From Providencia rettgeri (GTDB lineage Bacteria; Pseudomonadota; Gammaproteobacteria; Enterobacterales; Enterobacteriaceae): a stretch of 64,000 nucleotides of DNA. The position numbers and the translations under genes are program-made. Of the stretch, positions 50,899 through 60,591 are shown one piece after another (positions within the stretch are counted from its first letter, which is position 1; every line of letters starts with the position of its first letter). Where the stretch lies: positions 62,001-126,000 of the forward strand of contig NZ_CP163512.1 in assembly GCF_041075285.1 (NCBI RefSeq). The letters are read 5' to 3'. Below the pieces are notes generated by a model. It worked only from the letters and a program-made list of their open reading frames with translations. It had not been told where the DNA came from and searched no databases.

Positions 50899-51625
50899 AT
50901 GTGATTTGATGAGGGCATTGAAAAATAAAATGAGAAAAATAAGCATTAAGCGGCTTTTGAGTTACTTATTGTGTGCCATGTCTTTTTCATTTTTGGGTAA
51001 GGCGCATGCTTTATATTTGAGCTCGGATATTTCAGCGTTAGAACCCAATAAAAGCTTTTTTTCAAAGCCATATATCAATGATACGAAAAAAGTGAACTTA
51101 TATACATTCAGTGCTTATCAGATTGATAAACCTGATGAAAAAGAACAAGGAAAGCCTATCGAAGAGGGGGAGATCATTTTTACCCCCTTGAAGAAGATTT
51201 TATTACCCGGCGAGCAAGAGTATTTTAAAATTTTCTATCGTGGCCAAGAAGATAACCAAGAACGTTATTATAAAATTGTCATTAGTGAAACGGCACTTGA
51301 TGTCGAAAATGATGTTGCACAAAATCAACAATCGCTATTTTATCCAACGGTCAGTTTAGAAACTTACTTTGTCGTTAGGCCGAAAAATATTAATTTTCAA
51401 TATGATATGAATACCAATGCGGGTGTCTTAACGAATACAGGCAATACTTTTTTCCGGGTATTAGTGCATGAAAGTTGTGAGGTGAAAGATGAAGAGCAAC
51501 CACTGGTTCTTTACCTTTTACCGCAACAAACATTTCGCAATGAGGTATTAAAGAAAAAAAGCCGTAAATACATTGTCATATTTGATAAATATCATTCTAT
51601 AGGCAACTGCGATTCGTCTGTTTAA
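50885..51625 (+). CDS. ecpE: Fimbrial periplasmic chaperone EcpE
   Basis: Second chaperone of the ecp system. ATG at 50885 has GGACGGGG upstream; ATG at 50909 or 50930 would give a signal peptide nearer the usual length (RLLSYLLCAMSFSFLGKAHA). The mature part contains GEQEYFKIFYRGQEDNQERY, parallel to EcpB, and TNTGNTFFRVLVHESC. Length 246 from the first start, against 236 in E. coli. Last gene of the operon, followed by a terminator. Confidence 0.9.
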   Translation: MYIYKCDLMRALKNKMRKISIKRLLSYLLCAMSFSFLGKAHALYLSSDISALEPNKSFFSKPYINDTKKVNLYTFSAYQIDKPDEKEQGKPIEEGEIIFTPLKKILLPGEQEYFKIFYRGQEDNQERYYKIVISETALDVENDVAQNQQSLFYPTVSLETYFVVRPKNINFQYDMNTNAGVLTNTGNTFFRVLVHESCEVKDEEQPLVLYLLPQQTFRNEVLKKKSRKYIVIFDKYHSIGNCDSSV

Positions 51626-51647
51626 TAATTTCATATTATATGATAAG

Positions 51648-51679
51648 CCAGTAATGCCGATTGTTACTGGTTTTTTTTC
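51648..51679 (+). terminator. Rho-independent terminator of the ecp operon
   Basis: CCAGTAA and TTACTGG stems around a 9-nt loop, followed by eight T. Confidence 0.85.
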
Positions 51680-52198
51680 AATTTATGTTACTTGTATCTA
51701 CCCTTATGATTAGAAGGATTGAGTGTTTTTACGCAATACCAAACAAAAATACTCGGTCATATTGAGGCATTTTTTGCTCAAAACTTTGTCAATTATCACT
51801 AATGTGGCAGCTAAATAGGCTAGATGCATAAATCACCTTGATCCCAGACACTGAACTCAGGTTTAATAAGGTTAGTCATTTGCGCAAAAATGTAAGCCTT
51901 AAGGGATATTTTGCGCAATGGAATGGATTCAGCTTTGCAGCAGTTCAATTTATTAGCGATCGGCTGCCATGAACATAGCAAATATTGCGGTATGGGTAGA
52001 ATTGGGTTACTTTCAATCGCGCTATTCGTAAAATACTCAGTTTCTTGTTGATGTATTGTGGTTCCTTAAAGTAGGCAATATACGGCGATATATCGGTAAA
52101 TTGATGCTTTTATGTACCTGCGAAATTAAAGTAGCACTATCCGTATTGCGTTGTAAAAATTGGTTTAAGTACGTTTTTATCCTACCTGGAGTATACTG
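51680..52198. other. Spacer upstream of tktA with inverted repeats
   Basis: No gene in about 520 bp. GAGTGTTTTT and AAAAATACTC (around 51721-51754) form one stem, and TTGCGCAAAA at 51890-51899 with TTTTGCGCAA at 51909-51918 form a perfect 10-bp stem. The tktA promoter must lie here; CTGGAG shortly before 52199 is its ribosome binding site. Confidence 0.5.
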
Positions 52199-54190
52199 AT
52201 GACGACTCGTAAAACCCTTGCTAATGCTATCCGCTTTCTAAGTATGGATGCGGTTCAAAAAGCAAAATCAGGGCATCCTGGCGCGCCAATGGGCATGGCT
52301 GATATTGCTGAAGTACTGTGGCGTGACCATATGAATCATAACCCAGCAAACCCACACTGGGCAGATCGTGACCGTTTTGTGCTGTCAAATGGTCATGGCT
52401 CAATGTTGATTTATAGCTTGCTGCACCTCACTGGTTATGACTTATCTATCGAAGAGTTAAAAAACTTCCGCCAATTACACTCTAAAACACCGGGCCACCC
52501 AGAATATGGCTATACTCCAGGTGTTGAAACAACAACGGGTCCTTTAGGTCAAGGTATTGCAAATGCAGTCGGTTTTGCTATTGCAGAACGCACATTAGCC
52601 GCGCAATTCAACCGCCCTGGTCATGACGTTGTTGACCATCACACATATGTCTTCATGGGTGATGGTTGTATGATGGAAGGTATCTCCCACGAAGCGTGTT
52701 CTTTAGCGGGTACACTGAAATTAAATAAACTGATCGCATTTTATGATGACAACGGCATCTCTATTGATGGTGAAGTTGAAGGTTGGTTTACTGATGATAC
52801 TGCTGCACGTTTTGAGTCTTATGGTTGGCATGTTATTCGTGATATCGATGGTCACGATGCATCGCAAATCAACGCGGCAATAAATGAAGCGAAAAAAGCA
52901 GACAAGCCAACGCTGATTATGTGTAAAACCATTATTGGTTTTGGTTCACCAAACAAAGCGGGTTCTGAATCTGTTCACGGTGCACCATTAGGTGATGCTG
53001 AAATTGCTGCGACACGTGAAGCGCTGGGTTGGAAATTTGCTCCTTTTGAAATTCCACAAGATATTTATGACGCTTGGGATGCCCGTAAAGCAGGTGAAGC
53101 GAAACAAAAAGCGTGGGATGAGAAATTTGCAGCTTATGCAGCGCAATTCCCTGAGTTAGCTGCTGAATTTACCCGTCGTATGCAGGGTGAATTACCTGCA
53201 AACTTTGATGCAGAAGCGAAAAAATTCGTTGAAACGCTGCAACAAAACCCAGCCAATATCGCCAGTCGTAAAGCATCACAAAACGCATTGGAAGCTTTTG
53301 GTAAAGTGTTACCTGAGTTTATGGGCGGCTCCGCAGACTTAGCACCAAGTAACTTAACGATGTGGTCAGGTTCTAAACCTTTGAACGTAGACCTTGCAGG
53401 TAACTACATTCACTACGGTGTGCGCGAATTTGGTATGTCGGCGATCATGAATGGTATCGCATTACACGGCGGTTTCATTCCTTACGGTGCAACATTCCTG
53501 ATGTTCGTTGAGTACGCGCGTAATGCCGTGCGTATGGCTGCACTGATGAAAATTCGCAGTATCTTCGTATATACTCACGATTCCATCGGTTTAGGTGAAG
53601 ATGGTCCAACTCACCAACCTGTTGAGCAGTTGGCAAGCTTACGTGTGACACCAAATCTCAGCACATGGCGTCCGTGTGACCAAGTTGAGTCCGCAGTGGC
53701 ATGGAAATATGCCGTTGAGCGTAAAGAAGGTCCAAGCGCTCTGATTTTCTCTCGTCAGAACTTAGAGCAACAACCGCGTACTGCTGAGCAACTCGCCAAT
53801 ATCGAGAAAGGTGCTTACATTCTGAAAGATTGTGCAGGTACGCCTGAGCTTATCTTCATTGCAACAGGTTCTGAAGTTGAATTAGCGGTGAAAGCGGCTG
53901 AGCAACTGACGGCGGAAGGTCGCAAAATTCGCGTTGTTTCAATGCCATCAACAGATGCATTTGATAAACAAGATGCAGCGTACCGCGAAGCGGTGTTACC
54001 TGCTAATGTTAGTGCTCGTGTGGCTATCGAAGCAGGTATTGCAGACTACTGGTTCAAATACACCGGCTTAAATGGTGCTATTATCGGTATGCATACCTTT
54101 GGTGAATCTGCGCCTGCGGAAGAACTGTACAAAGCGTTCGGTATCACCGTAGAAAAAGCGGTTGAAGTAGCGAAATCGCTTCTGAAATAA
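52199..54190 (+). CDS. tktA: Transketolase A
   Basis: ThDP-dependent transfer of two-carbon units in the pentose phosphate pathway, producing or using erythrose 4-phosphate. The 663 residues equal E. coli TktA. Visible motifs are [11 protein letters not shown], the ThDP motif [18 protein letters not shown], and [20 protein letters not shown] near the C-terminus with the Rossmann-like domain before it. It precedes epd-pgk-fbaA, linking E4P metabolism to vitamin B6 and glycolysis. Confidence 0.98.
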   Translation: MTTRKTLANAIRFLSMDAVQKAKSGHPGAPMGMADIAEVLWRDHMNHNPANPHWADRDRFVLSNGHGSMLIYSLLHLTGYDLSIEELKNFRQLHSKTPGHPEYGYTPGVETTTGPLGQGIANAVGFAIAERTLAAQFNRPGHDVVDHHTYVFMGDGCMMEGISHEACSLAGTLKLNKLIAFYDDNGISIDGEVEGWFTDDTAARFESYGWHVIRDIDGHDASQINAAINEAKKADKPTLIMCKTIIGFGSPNKAGSESVHGAPLGDAEIAATREALGWKFAPFEIPQDIYDAWDARKAGEAKQKAWDEKFAAYAAQFPELAAEFTRRMQGELPANFDAEAKKFVETLQQNPANIASRKASQNALEAFGKVLPEFMGGSADLAPSNLTMWSGSKPLNVDLAGNYIHYGVREFGMSAIMNGIALHGGFIPYGATFLMFVEYARNAVRMAALMKIRSIFVYTHDSIGLGEDGPTHQPVEQLASLRVTPNLSTWRPCDQVESAVAWKYAVERKEGPSALIFSRQNLEQQPRTAEQLANIEKGAYILKDCAGTPELIFIATGSEVELAVKAAEQLTAEGRKIRVVSMPSTDAFDKQDAAYREAVLPANVSARVAIEAGIADYWFKYTGLNGAIIGMHTFGESAPAEELYKAFGITVEKAVEVAKSLLK

Positions 54191-54250
54191 GTGATCTCAT
54201 GATGGGATATCCGTATATTGGATCTCCCACATAGTCTTATTTTGCTGAAC

Positions 54251-54274
54251 AACGCCTAACATGAGTTAGGCGTT
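54251..54274 (+). terminator. Terminator-like stem, first copy (no T tract)
   Basis: AACGCCTAAC, loop ATGA, GTTAGGCGTT. The downstream copy at 54414-54437 has the same stem. Confidence 0.55.
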
Positions 54275-54331
54275 GAGGTTGTTGACAAAGCGGGAGAAAA
54301 GCGTGGTTTTTCCCACTTTGTGTTATCAGCC

Positions 54332-54353
54332 GAAAATCAATATATTGATTTTC
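54332..54353. repeat. Perfect 22-bp palindrome
   Basis: GAAAATCAATA followed by TATTGATTTTC, fully symmetric with no spacer. It could be an operator or a hairpin. Confidence 0.6.
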
Positions 54354-54413
54354 CTTATTTTTTCAAAACCTATCCAACTGGCTGGCAAACCTAATCGGTT
54401 TGTCAGCAGTCTG

Positions 54414-54446
54414 AACGCCTAACATTAGTTAGGCGTTGTTTTTTTG
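54414..54446 (+). terminator. Rho-independent terminator, second copy of the stem
   Basis: AACGCCTAAC, loop ATTA, GTTAGGCGTT followed by GTTTTTTTG. It is the functional-looking terminator for tktA. Confidence 0.85.
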
Positions 54447-54668
54447 TGCACCAATCGAGGATTATCTATTGCGTTCTCTTGCTTTATCCCTTAATCTAAT
54501 CCTAAATTAGCTGAACCGTTTCAGTGAAATGAAAATTAATGAAAAAATATTTTAAAAGTGTCGGTTACAGCACACTTTTGATGTTTAACCACTAAAATGA
54601 GCAGTAGAGTGAGTGCGAGTCAGTTATCCTTAGCAACCGTGTGATTTTGCTCATATACAAGGTGTGGA

Positions 54669-55688
54669 ATGGCAATCAGGGTGGCAATAAATGGCTTTGG
54701 CCGCATTGGTCGAAGCGTTTTAAGAGCGTTATATGAATCGAGCCGTCGGGCAGAGATAGTCGTTGTGGCAATTAACGAACTTGCTGAACCAGAAGGCATC
54801 GCGCATTTGCTGAAGTATGATTCCAGCCATGGGCGATTTGCATGGGATGTGAGGCTAAATGGCTCACTCTTACAAGTCGGAGATGACAATATCCGCTTAT
54901 TTCACCAAACTGATATCACTGATTTACCTTGGAAAGAACTTAGCATTGATATTGTGCTTGATTGCAGTGGTGCTTATGGTTCTCGTGATGATGGTTTAAA
55001 ACATATCGCTGCGGGGGCTAAAAAAGTGCTCTTCTCCCACCCGGGTACGGATGATCTTGATGCGACTATAGTCTATGGTGTTAACCACGAATGCTTAACA
55101 GCTTCAGATAAGATTGTTTCAAACGCATCTTGTACAACCAACTGCATTATCCCGATTATCAAATTGCTAGATGAGGCATTTACGATTGAGTCAGGGACTG
55201 TGACCACGATCCACGCGTCAATGAATGACCAACCGGTTATCGATGCCTATCATAAAGATTTACGAAGAACGCGTGCAGCCAGTCAGTCCATTATCCCTGT
55301 GGATACCAAATTAGCGGCGGGGATTACGCGTATTTTCCCAAAATTTAAAGACCATTTTGAAGCGATTTCTGTGCGCGTACCGACAACCAATGTGACAGCC
55401 ATTGATTTGAGTGTTACCGTACATGATGATGTTTGTGTTGAAAAAGTGAACCAATTACTGCGAGGCGCTGCACAAGGGCATTTTCGTGGTATAGTGGACT
55501 ACACAGAATTGCCGTTAGTCTCGATGGATTTTAATCACGATCCACACAGTGCTATTATTGATGGTACGCAAACGCGAGTTAGCGGAAAACATTTAATAAA
55601 AACCCTCGTTTGGTGTGATAACGAATGGGGATTTGCTAACCGGATGCTAGATACCACACTAGCTATGGCAGCAACAGGTTTAAACTAA
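54669..55688 (+). CDS. epd: D-erythrose-4-phosphate dehydrogenase
   Basis: NAD-dependent oxidation of erythrose 4-phosphate to 4-phosphoerythronate, first step of DXP-dependent pyridoxal phosphate synthesis. GAPDH-like fold with 339 residues: NAD motif INGFGRIGR at residues 7-15 and active site [10 protein letters not shown] near residue 155. The [17 protein letters not shown] and [13 protein letters not shown] blocks favour Epd over GapA. It is followed 93 bp later by pgk, the conserved epd-pgk-fbaA cluster. Confidence 0.96.
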   Translation: MAIRVAINGFGRIGRSVLRALYESSRRAEIVVVAINELAEPEGIAHLLKYDSSHGRFAWDVRLNGSLLQVGDDNIRLFHQTDITDLPWKELSIDIVLDCSGAYGSRDDGLKHIAAGAKKVLFSHPGTDDLDATIVYGVNHECLTASDKIVSNASCTTNCIIPIIKLLDEAFTIESGTVTTIHASMNDQPVIDAYHKDLRRTRAASQSIIPVDTKLAAGITRIFPKFKDHFEAISVRVPTTNVTAIDLSVTVHDDVCVEKVNQLLRGAAQGHFRGIVDYTELPLVSMDFNHDPHSAIIDGTQTRVSGKHLIKTLVWCDNEWGFANRMLDTTLAMAATGLN

Positions 55689-55781
55689 TTGGCTACTGAC
55701 AGACAGCAGGGCATGATAACCTTTTCGCCTCTGCCCAGTAGTTGATGGAAACTTTATAGAGAATCAACAAGAGGATTCACC

Positions 55782-56945
55782 ATGTCTGTAATTAAGATGA
55801 CCGATTTAGACTTAGCGGGTAAACGCGTTTTTATTCGTTCTGATTTAAACGTTCCTGTAAAAGATGGCAAAGTTACTTCTGACGCACGTATCCGTGCTTC
55901 ATTACCAACAATTGAAGCTGCTCTGAAGCAAGGTGCTAAAGTCATGGTCACTTCTCACCTCGGTCGACCGACTGAAGGGGAGTACAACGAAGAGTTTTCA
56001 CTGCAACCTGTTGTTGACTATCTGGCAGATAAAATCGATTACCCTGTTCGTTTAGTCAAAGATTATTTAAATGGCATTGATATTGCCGCTGGCGAGTTAG
56101 TCGTTCTGGAAAACGTTCGTTTCAACAAAGGCGAGAAAAAAGACGACGAAACGCTGTCAAAGCAATACGCTGCATTATGTGATGTGTATGTTATGGATGC
56201 GTTTGGTACAGCTCACCGTGCTCAAGCGTCAACTCATGGCGTGGCAAAATTTTCGCCAGTTGCTTGTGCTGGTCCACTATTAAGCAATGAGTTGGAAGCA
56301 TTAGGTAAAGCTCTGGATAACCCTGCGCGCCCAATGGTTGCGATTGTAGGGGGCTCTAAAGTGTCCACTAAACTGACGGTGTTAGATTCACTGTCTAAAA
56401 TCGCTGACCAATTGATTGTTGGTGGCGGTATCGCAAATACCTTTATCGCAGCAGAAGGCAACAATGTTGGTCGTTCATTATATGAAGATGACTTGATCCC
56501 TGAAGCAAAAAAACTACTGGCTAACTGCCAAATTCCAGTACCGACGGATGTTCGCGTGGCGACTGAGTTCTCTGAAACTGCGGAAGCGACACTGAAATCC
56601 AGCAGTGAAATCAAAGACGACGAACAAATTCTGGATTTAGGTGATGAATCAGCGCAACGTCTGGCTGAAATCCTGAAAAATGCCAAAACCATTCTATGGA
56701 ATGGCCCAGTTGGTGTATTCGAATTCCCTAACTTCCGTAAGGGAACGGAGATCGTTGCAAAAGCCATCGCAGAAAGTGACGCATTCTCTATCGCTGGTGG
56801 TGGTGACACATTAGCGGCTATCGATTTATTCGGTATCGCAGACAAAATTTCATATATCTCTACGGGTGGCGGTGCTTTCCTTGAGTTTGTTGAAGGTAAA
56901 AAGCTCCCAGCCGTTGTGATGCTAGAAGAACGTGCTAAAGCGTAA
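55782..56945 (+). CDS. pgk: Phosphoglycerate kinase
   Basis: Reversible ATP-forming transfer of phosphate from 1,3-bisphosphoglycerate in glycolysis. The 387 residues equal E. coli Pgk. The N-terminal substrate motif [24 protein letters not shown] and the nucleotide-binding C-domain [11 protein letters not shown] and GGGDTLAA are intact. AAGAGG precedes the ATG. Middle gene of epd-pgk-fbaA. Confidence 0.98.
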   Translation: MSVIKMTDLDLAGKRVFIRSDLNVPVKDGKVTSDARIRASLPTIEAALKQGAKVMVTSHLGRPTEGEYNEEFSLQPVVDYLADKIDYPVRLVKDYLNGIDIAAGELVVLENVRFNKGEKKDDETLSKQYAALCDVYVMDAFGTAHRAQASTHGVAKFSPVACAGPLLSNELEALGKALDNPARPMVAIVGGSKVSTKLTVLDSLSKIADQLIVGGGIANTFIAAEGNNVGRSLYEDDLIPEAKKLLANCQIPVPTDVRVATEFSETAEATLKSSSEIKDDEQILDLGDESAQRLAEILKNAKTILWNGPVGVFEFPNFRKGTEIVAKAIAESDAFSIAGGGDTLAAIDLFGIADKISYISTGGGAFLEFVEGKKLPAVVMLEERAKA

Positions 56946-57004
56946 TTAATTGTTCATACACAACAGGCAGCGTAGGCTGCCTGTTTACCACAGGACCTTT
57001 TCAC

Positions 57005-58081
57005 ATGTCTAAAATTTTTGATTTTGTTAAACCGGGTGTTATCACGGGTGATGATGTACAGAAAGTTTTCGCAGTTGCTAAAGAAAATAACTTTGCATTG
57101 CCAGCGGTGAACTGTGTTGGTACGGATTCAATTAACGCCGTACTTGAAGCGGCCGCAAAAGTGCGTGCACCTGTTATTGTTCAGTTTTCAAACGGTGGTG
57201 CTGCATTTATCGCAGGTAAAGGTTTGAAAGCAGAAGGCCAACAAGCTGCAATCTTAGGTGCAATTTCCGGTGCTTATCATGTGCACCAAATGGCAGAGCA
57301 CTACGGTGTGCCAGTCATTCTGCATACTGACCACTGTGCGAAAAAATTACTGCCATGGATCGACGGCCTGTTAGACGCAGGTGAAAAACACTATGCGAAA
57401 ACCGGTAAACCACTGTTCTCTTCTCACATGATTGACCTGTCAGAAGAAACACTGGAAGAAAACATCGAAATCTGTGCTAAATATTTAGCGCGTATGGCTA
57501 AAATCGATATGACGCTGGAAATCGAATTAGGCTGTACAGGTGGTGAAGAAGACGGTGTTGATAACACAGGTATGGACAGCTCTGAGCTGTATACTCAACC
57601 AGAAGACGTTGCATATGCATACGAGAAACTGAGCGCAGTGAGCCCACGTTTCACTATTGCCGCTTCTTTCGGTAACGTTCACGGCGTTTATAAGCCAGGT
57701 AATGTTCAATTAACGCCAAAAATTCTGCGTAATTCACAAGACTACGTTTCAGAAAAATATAACCTGCCACACAACAGCTTAGACTTCGTATTCCACGGTG
57801 GTTCTGGCTCAAGTGCTGCTGAAATCAAAGAAGCAGTTAGCTACGGTGTTATCAAAATGAACATCGACACTGATACTCAGTGGGCGACTTGGGATGGTAT
57901 TTTACAGTACTACAAAAAGAACGAAGGCTATCTGCAAGGTCAGTTAGGTAATCCAGAAGGTGCGGATAAACCTAACAAAAAATACTATGACCCACGTGTA
58001 TGGCTGCGTAAAGCACAAGAGTCAATGGTTGTTCGTTTAGAACAAGCTTTCAAAGAACTGAATTGTGTTGATGTACTGTAA
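57005..58081 (+). CDS. fbaA: Class II fructose-bisphosphate aldolase
   Basis: Zinc-dependent aldol cleavage of fructose 1,6-bisphosphate. The 358 residues match E. coli (359). Zinc ligands are visible in LHTDHCAKK, FGNVHGVYKPGNV and FHGGSGSS, and the catalytic aspartate lies in the HTDH segment. It is the last gene of the glycolytic cluster, followed by a strong terminator. The E. coli downstream neighbours mscS and argO are not here. Confidence 0.98.
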   Translation: MSKIFDFVKPGVITGDDVQKVFAVAKENNFALPAVNCVGTDSINAVLEAAAKVRAPVIVQFSNGGAAFIAGKGLKAEGQQAAILGAISGAYHVHQMAEHYGVPVILHTDHCAKKLLPWIDGLLDAGEKHYAKTGKPLFSSHMIDLSEETLEENIEICAKYLARMAKIDMTLEIELGCTGGEEDGVDNTGMDSSELYTQPEDVAYAYEKLSAVSPRFTIAASFGNVHGVYKPGNVQLTPKILRNSQDYVSEKYNLPHNSLDFVFHGGSGSSAAEIKEAVSYGVIKMNIDTDTQWATWDGILQYYKKNEGYLQGQLGNPEGADKPNKKYYDPRVWLRKAQESMVVRLEQAFKELNCVDVL

Positions 58082-58106
58082 TTAGTACAGACTAGACGTC
58101 GAATCG

Positions 58107-58146
58107 AAATCCCCTAGTAAGGTGACTTGCTGGGGGATTTTTTTAT
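58107..58146 (+). terminator. Rho-independent terminator of fbaA
   Basis: AAATCCCC and GGGGGATTT stems with an interrupted loop, followed by TTTTTT. Confidence 0.88.
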
Positions 58147-58501
58147 CAGTTTGCAGGGCCCCTTGATGAAAGCTTAATCGCCATTGATTTGCTAAATTTT
58201 GAGCCAAATGGATGAGCGGTTAGTTTCGTTTTTTACTCATCTTGTAGTTCAATTCTGGTGTAAGTCATTCGTAGCGTATTATGACTTGGTTGCGAACAGT
58301 GAAAGTATTTGGCGTAAATTGTTCTGGATTTTTCATTAACCAATGAAACTAAGCTATCTTGTTTATTGGTTGAAAAGGCAGAACGGTTAAATTCAAAAAA
58401 TCAGGGTGCAAGATACCTTGCAGAAAATTGATATTTTATCGATTAACGTAAAAGTGCAGTTTTTTCTGGTTTAATCAAAGTAATAAATAAGATAGCCATC
58501 A
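58147..58501. other. Spacer between fbaA and the LysR gene, nothing recognised
   Basis: 355 bp with no convincing coding frame, repeat or site. It is the 3' side of both flanking genes. Confidence 0.5.
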
Positions 58502-59356
58502 TTAACGTTGCGCCAATTGCAGAGCCAGTTTTTCAGCGAGATCGGTAAGGGTATCGGATACATTGCGATGAAAATGCATGGCAATTTCCATTTCTTGTGC
58601 GGCTGGGAAACCGTCTTCTTCCGTTAAAATACGATGTTGTGGAAGTTTCGCGCGCAGTGGCAGTAAGCTAACCCCTAGGCCATCTGTAATGGCGCTTTGA
58701 ATACCCGCAAGGCTGGAGCAGGTATAGGTAATGTGCCAAGGGCGTTGCGCGTTATCTAATAACTTAAACATATCATTGCGGTATAAGCCATTTTCAGGGA
58801 ATACAATTAATGGCACAGAGTCGCTATTGAGTGGTTGATGCTGATTGCTGGTCAACCAGCACAGTGGTTCAGGCCAACAATAGTCACTCTTAAACTCGCC
58901 TTTTTTCTGCTTAACGATGATTAAATCTAATTCTCCATGTTGATAGCGTTGATGAAGCTGGCGACTTAAGCCGCTAGTGACTTCTAATCGTACATTGGGG
59001 TTCCCTTGCATAAAGGCGGCAAGGGTGGGGGTGACTTGTCCTGACGCTAGATCTTCAGGGAAACCTAAGCGAAGAGTTTGGATCACCGCACTGCCGGTGA
59101 TCTTCATAAAAAAGGTGTCGTTCAATGCTAAGATTTTTTTCGCATAACTCAGCAGGATCTCACCCGTTTCAGTCAAGGTTAAAATACGATGACCCCGAAT
59201 AAACAATGATTGGCCTACTAAGGTTTCTAACCGTTGAATTTGCTGGCTCAAAGTGGATTGTGTTGAATTTAAATGTTGTGATGCGACAGTGAAATTGCCT
59301 GTTTCGGCAACGGTAATAAAAGTGTTCAACAGCACTAAATTGAGCAATGGATTCAT
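58502..59356 (-). CDS. LysR-type transcriptional regulator
   Basis: 284 residues. The N-terminal winged HTH is seen as FITVAETGNFTVASQHLNST, SQSTLSQQIQRLE-like recognition helix and LFIRGHRILTLTETGE. The co-inducer domain begins near residue 92. It is most like the LrhA/HexA group by eye, but the specific ligand is unknown. It is divergent from the ankyrin-deaminase-transporter operon across an 84-bp gap, the classic LysR layout, so it probably controls that operon and itself. Confidence 0.88.
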   Translation of the reverse strand: MNPLLNLVLLNTFITVAETGNFTVASQHLNSTQSTLSQQIQRLETLVGQSLFIRGHRILTLTETGEILLSYAKKILALNDTFFMKITGSAVIQTLRLGFPEDLASGQVTPTLAAFMQGNPNVRLEVTSGLSRQLHQRYQHGELDLIIVKQKKGEFKSDYCWPEPLCWLTSNQHQPLNSDSVPLIVFPENGLYRNDMFKLLDNAQRPWHITYTCSSLAGIQSAITDGLGVSLLPLRAKLPQHRILTEEDGFPAAQEMEIAMHFHRNVSDTLTDLAEKLALQLAQR

Positions 59357-59440
59357 TTATTTAATACCTGTCATTTAGTTATTTAATTTCTAAATAGCAT
59401 ACTTTTTGAGTAGATTAAATAGATGAGAAGGAGATAAATC

Positions 59441-60127
59441 ATGAAAACAACATTGTTACGTGTTAATTGGTTGGTTTATTTACTGGGTATTGTTTCAATT
59501 TCATTGATATTTATGGTGAAAGGAATGGCAAAACCACAATCTGATACGCTGGTTATGGCAGCGGAGAAAGGTGATTTACGCCAAGTGCAAATGTTAGTAG
59601 AGCAAGGGGCAAACATTGAACAGCGGGATCTGCGCCAACGTACTCCATTAATGGCTGCGACCCATGAAAATCGTGTTGATGTAGCGCGCTATTTAATTGA
59701 GCACGGTGCCGATGTAAATGCAAAGGACAATATGCAGGACTCGCCATACCTCTATGCGGGGGCGCGGGGGCTGCAAGATATTTTGTTGTTAACGTTGAGA
59801 AATGGGGCTGATTTAAAAAGTACCAATCGATATGGTGGTACTGCATTGATCCCGGCTGCGGAACGTGGGCATATCGAGACGGTTAAAACGTTAATAGATG
59901 CAGGTGTGGATGTAAACCATATTAATCGGTTAGGGTGGACGGCACTGATTGAAGCCATTATTTTGGGAGATGGTAGTGATAAATATGCACAAATTGTCAC
60001 ACTACTGATTAACGGTGGAGCAGATGTTAATTTGGCGGATGGATCAGGGATCTCGCCGCTAACGCTAGCAAAAAGTAAAGGCTATCGTAACTTGATTGAA
60101 CTTCTTGAAACAGCAGGAGCGAAATAA
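59441..60127 (+). CDS. Ankyrin-repeat envelope protein
   Basis: 228 residues. An N-terminal hydrophobic segment (about 11-29, WLVYLLGIVSISLIFMVKG) acts as signal peptide or anchor, followed by about five ankyrin repeats covering residues 35-225, for example LMAATHENRVDVARYLIEHG and VKTLIDAGVDVNHINRLG. Ankyrins mediate protein contacts, so it probably works in the periplasm on an unknown partner. AAGGAGATAAATC precedes the ATG. Its TAA overlaps the next start (TAATG), so translation is coupled to the deaminase. Confidence 0.85.
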   Translation: MKTTLLRVNWLVYLLGIVSISLIFMVKGMAKPQSDTLVMAAEKGDLRQVQMLVEQGANIEQRDLRQRTPLMAATHENRVDVARYLIEHGADVNAKDNMQDSPYLYAGARGLQDILLLTLRNGADLKSTNRYGGTALIPAAERGHIETVKTLIDAGVDVNHINRLGWTALIEAIILGDGSDKYAQIVTLLINGGADVNLADGSGISPLTLAKSKGYRNLIELLETAGAK

Positions 60128-60591
60128 TGTCGGATAAGCAATTTTTACAACAGGCAATTTCCCTTGCACAAGAAAATGTGCAGGCAGGTGGTCGCCCATT
60201 TGGCGCAGTTGTGGTTAGCCAAGGAAAAGTGGTGGCGACGGGGGTAAATCAAATGCTTGAATTACATGATCCCACCGCCCATGCGGAGTTAATGGCGTTA
60301 CGTCAAGCGGGGAAGGTATTGAACCGTGTTAAATTGGATGATTGTGTTGTTTACGCAAGTGGACAGCCTTGCCCTATGTGCCTTGCGGCAATTCGCATGG
60401 CAGGTATTTCTCGCATTGTTTACGGCTATTCAAACCAAGATGCTGAACCCTTTGGCTTATCGACTGAGGAGATTGCCAAGGCACTGCGTGTGGCACCTGA
60501 ACAGCAATTAGGTTTACAGTTTGAGCAGTTAAGGCCCAATGATGCTCCGGGTTGTGCGTTGTACCAAATGTGGTGGGAACGGCAAATATAA
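60127..60591 (+). CDS. GuaD-like cytidine-deaminase-fold nucleobase deaminase
   Basis: Zinc-dependent deaminase of 154 residues. The zinc site is visible as DPTAHAELMALR (His52, Glu54 proton shuttle) and GQPCPMCLAAIR (Cys82, Cys85). The DPTAHAE context and length resemble Bacillus guanine deaminase more than tRNA deaminase TadA, but the substrate is inferred. It is predicted cytoplasmic. It is coupled by TAATG to both the ankyrin gene before it and the transporter gene after it. Confidence 0.82.
   Translation: MSDKQFLQQAISLAQENVQAGGRPFGAVVVSQGKVVATGVNQMLELHDPTAHAELMALRQAGKVLNRVKLDDCVVYASGQPCPMCLAAIRMAGISRIVYGYSNQDAEPFGLSTEEIAKALRVAPEQQLGLQFEQLRPNDAPGCALYQMWWERQI

Larger units (their letters stand above)
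54191..54668. other. Hairpin-rich spacer between tktA and epd
   Basis: 478 bp without a gene but with at least five inverted repeats: two near-identical AACGCCTAAC stems, CAAAGCGGGA/TCCCACTTTG, the perfect palindrome at 54332-54353, and CTGGCAAACC/GGTTTGTCAG. The epd promoter probably lies after 54446; TTGAAACGG-type sequences were not resolved. Confidence 0.6.

Noticed and set aside
51626..52198. Direct repeat of the tRNA-Asp 3' end (attachment site)
   Set aside because: Looked for GTTCGAGTCC...CGCCA before tktA and found none, so an intact integrative element is not supported.
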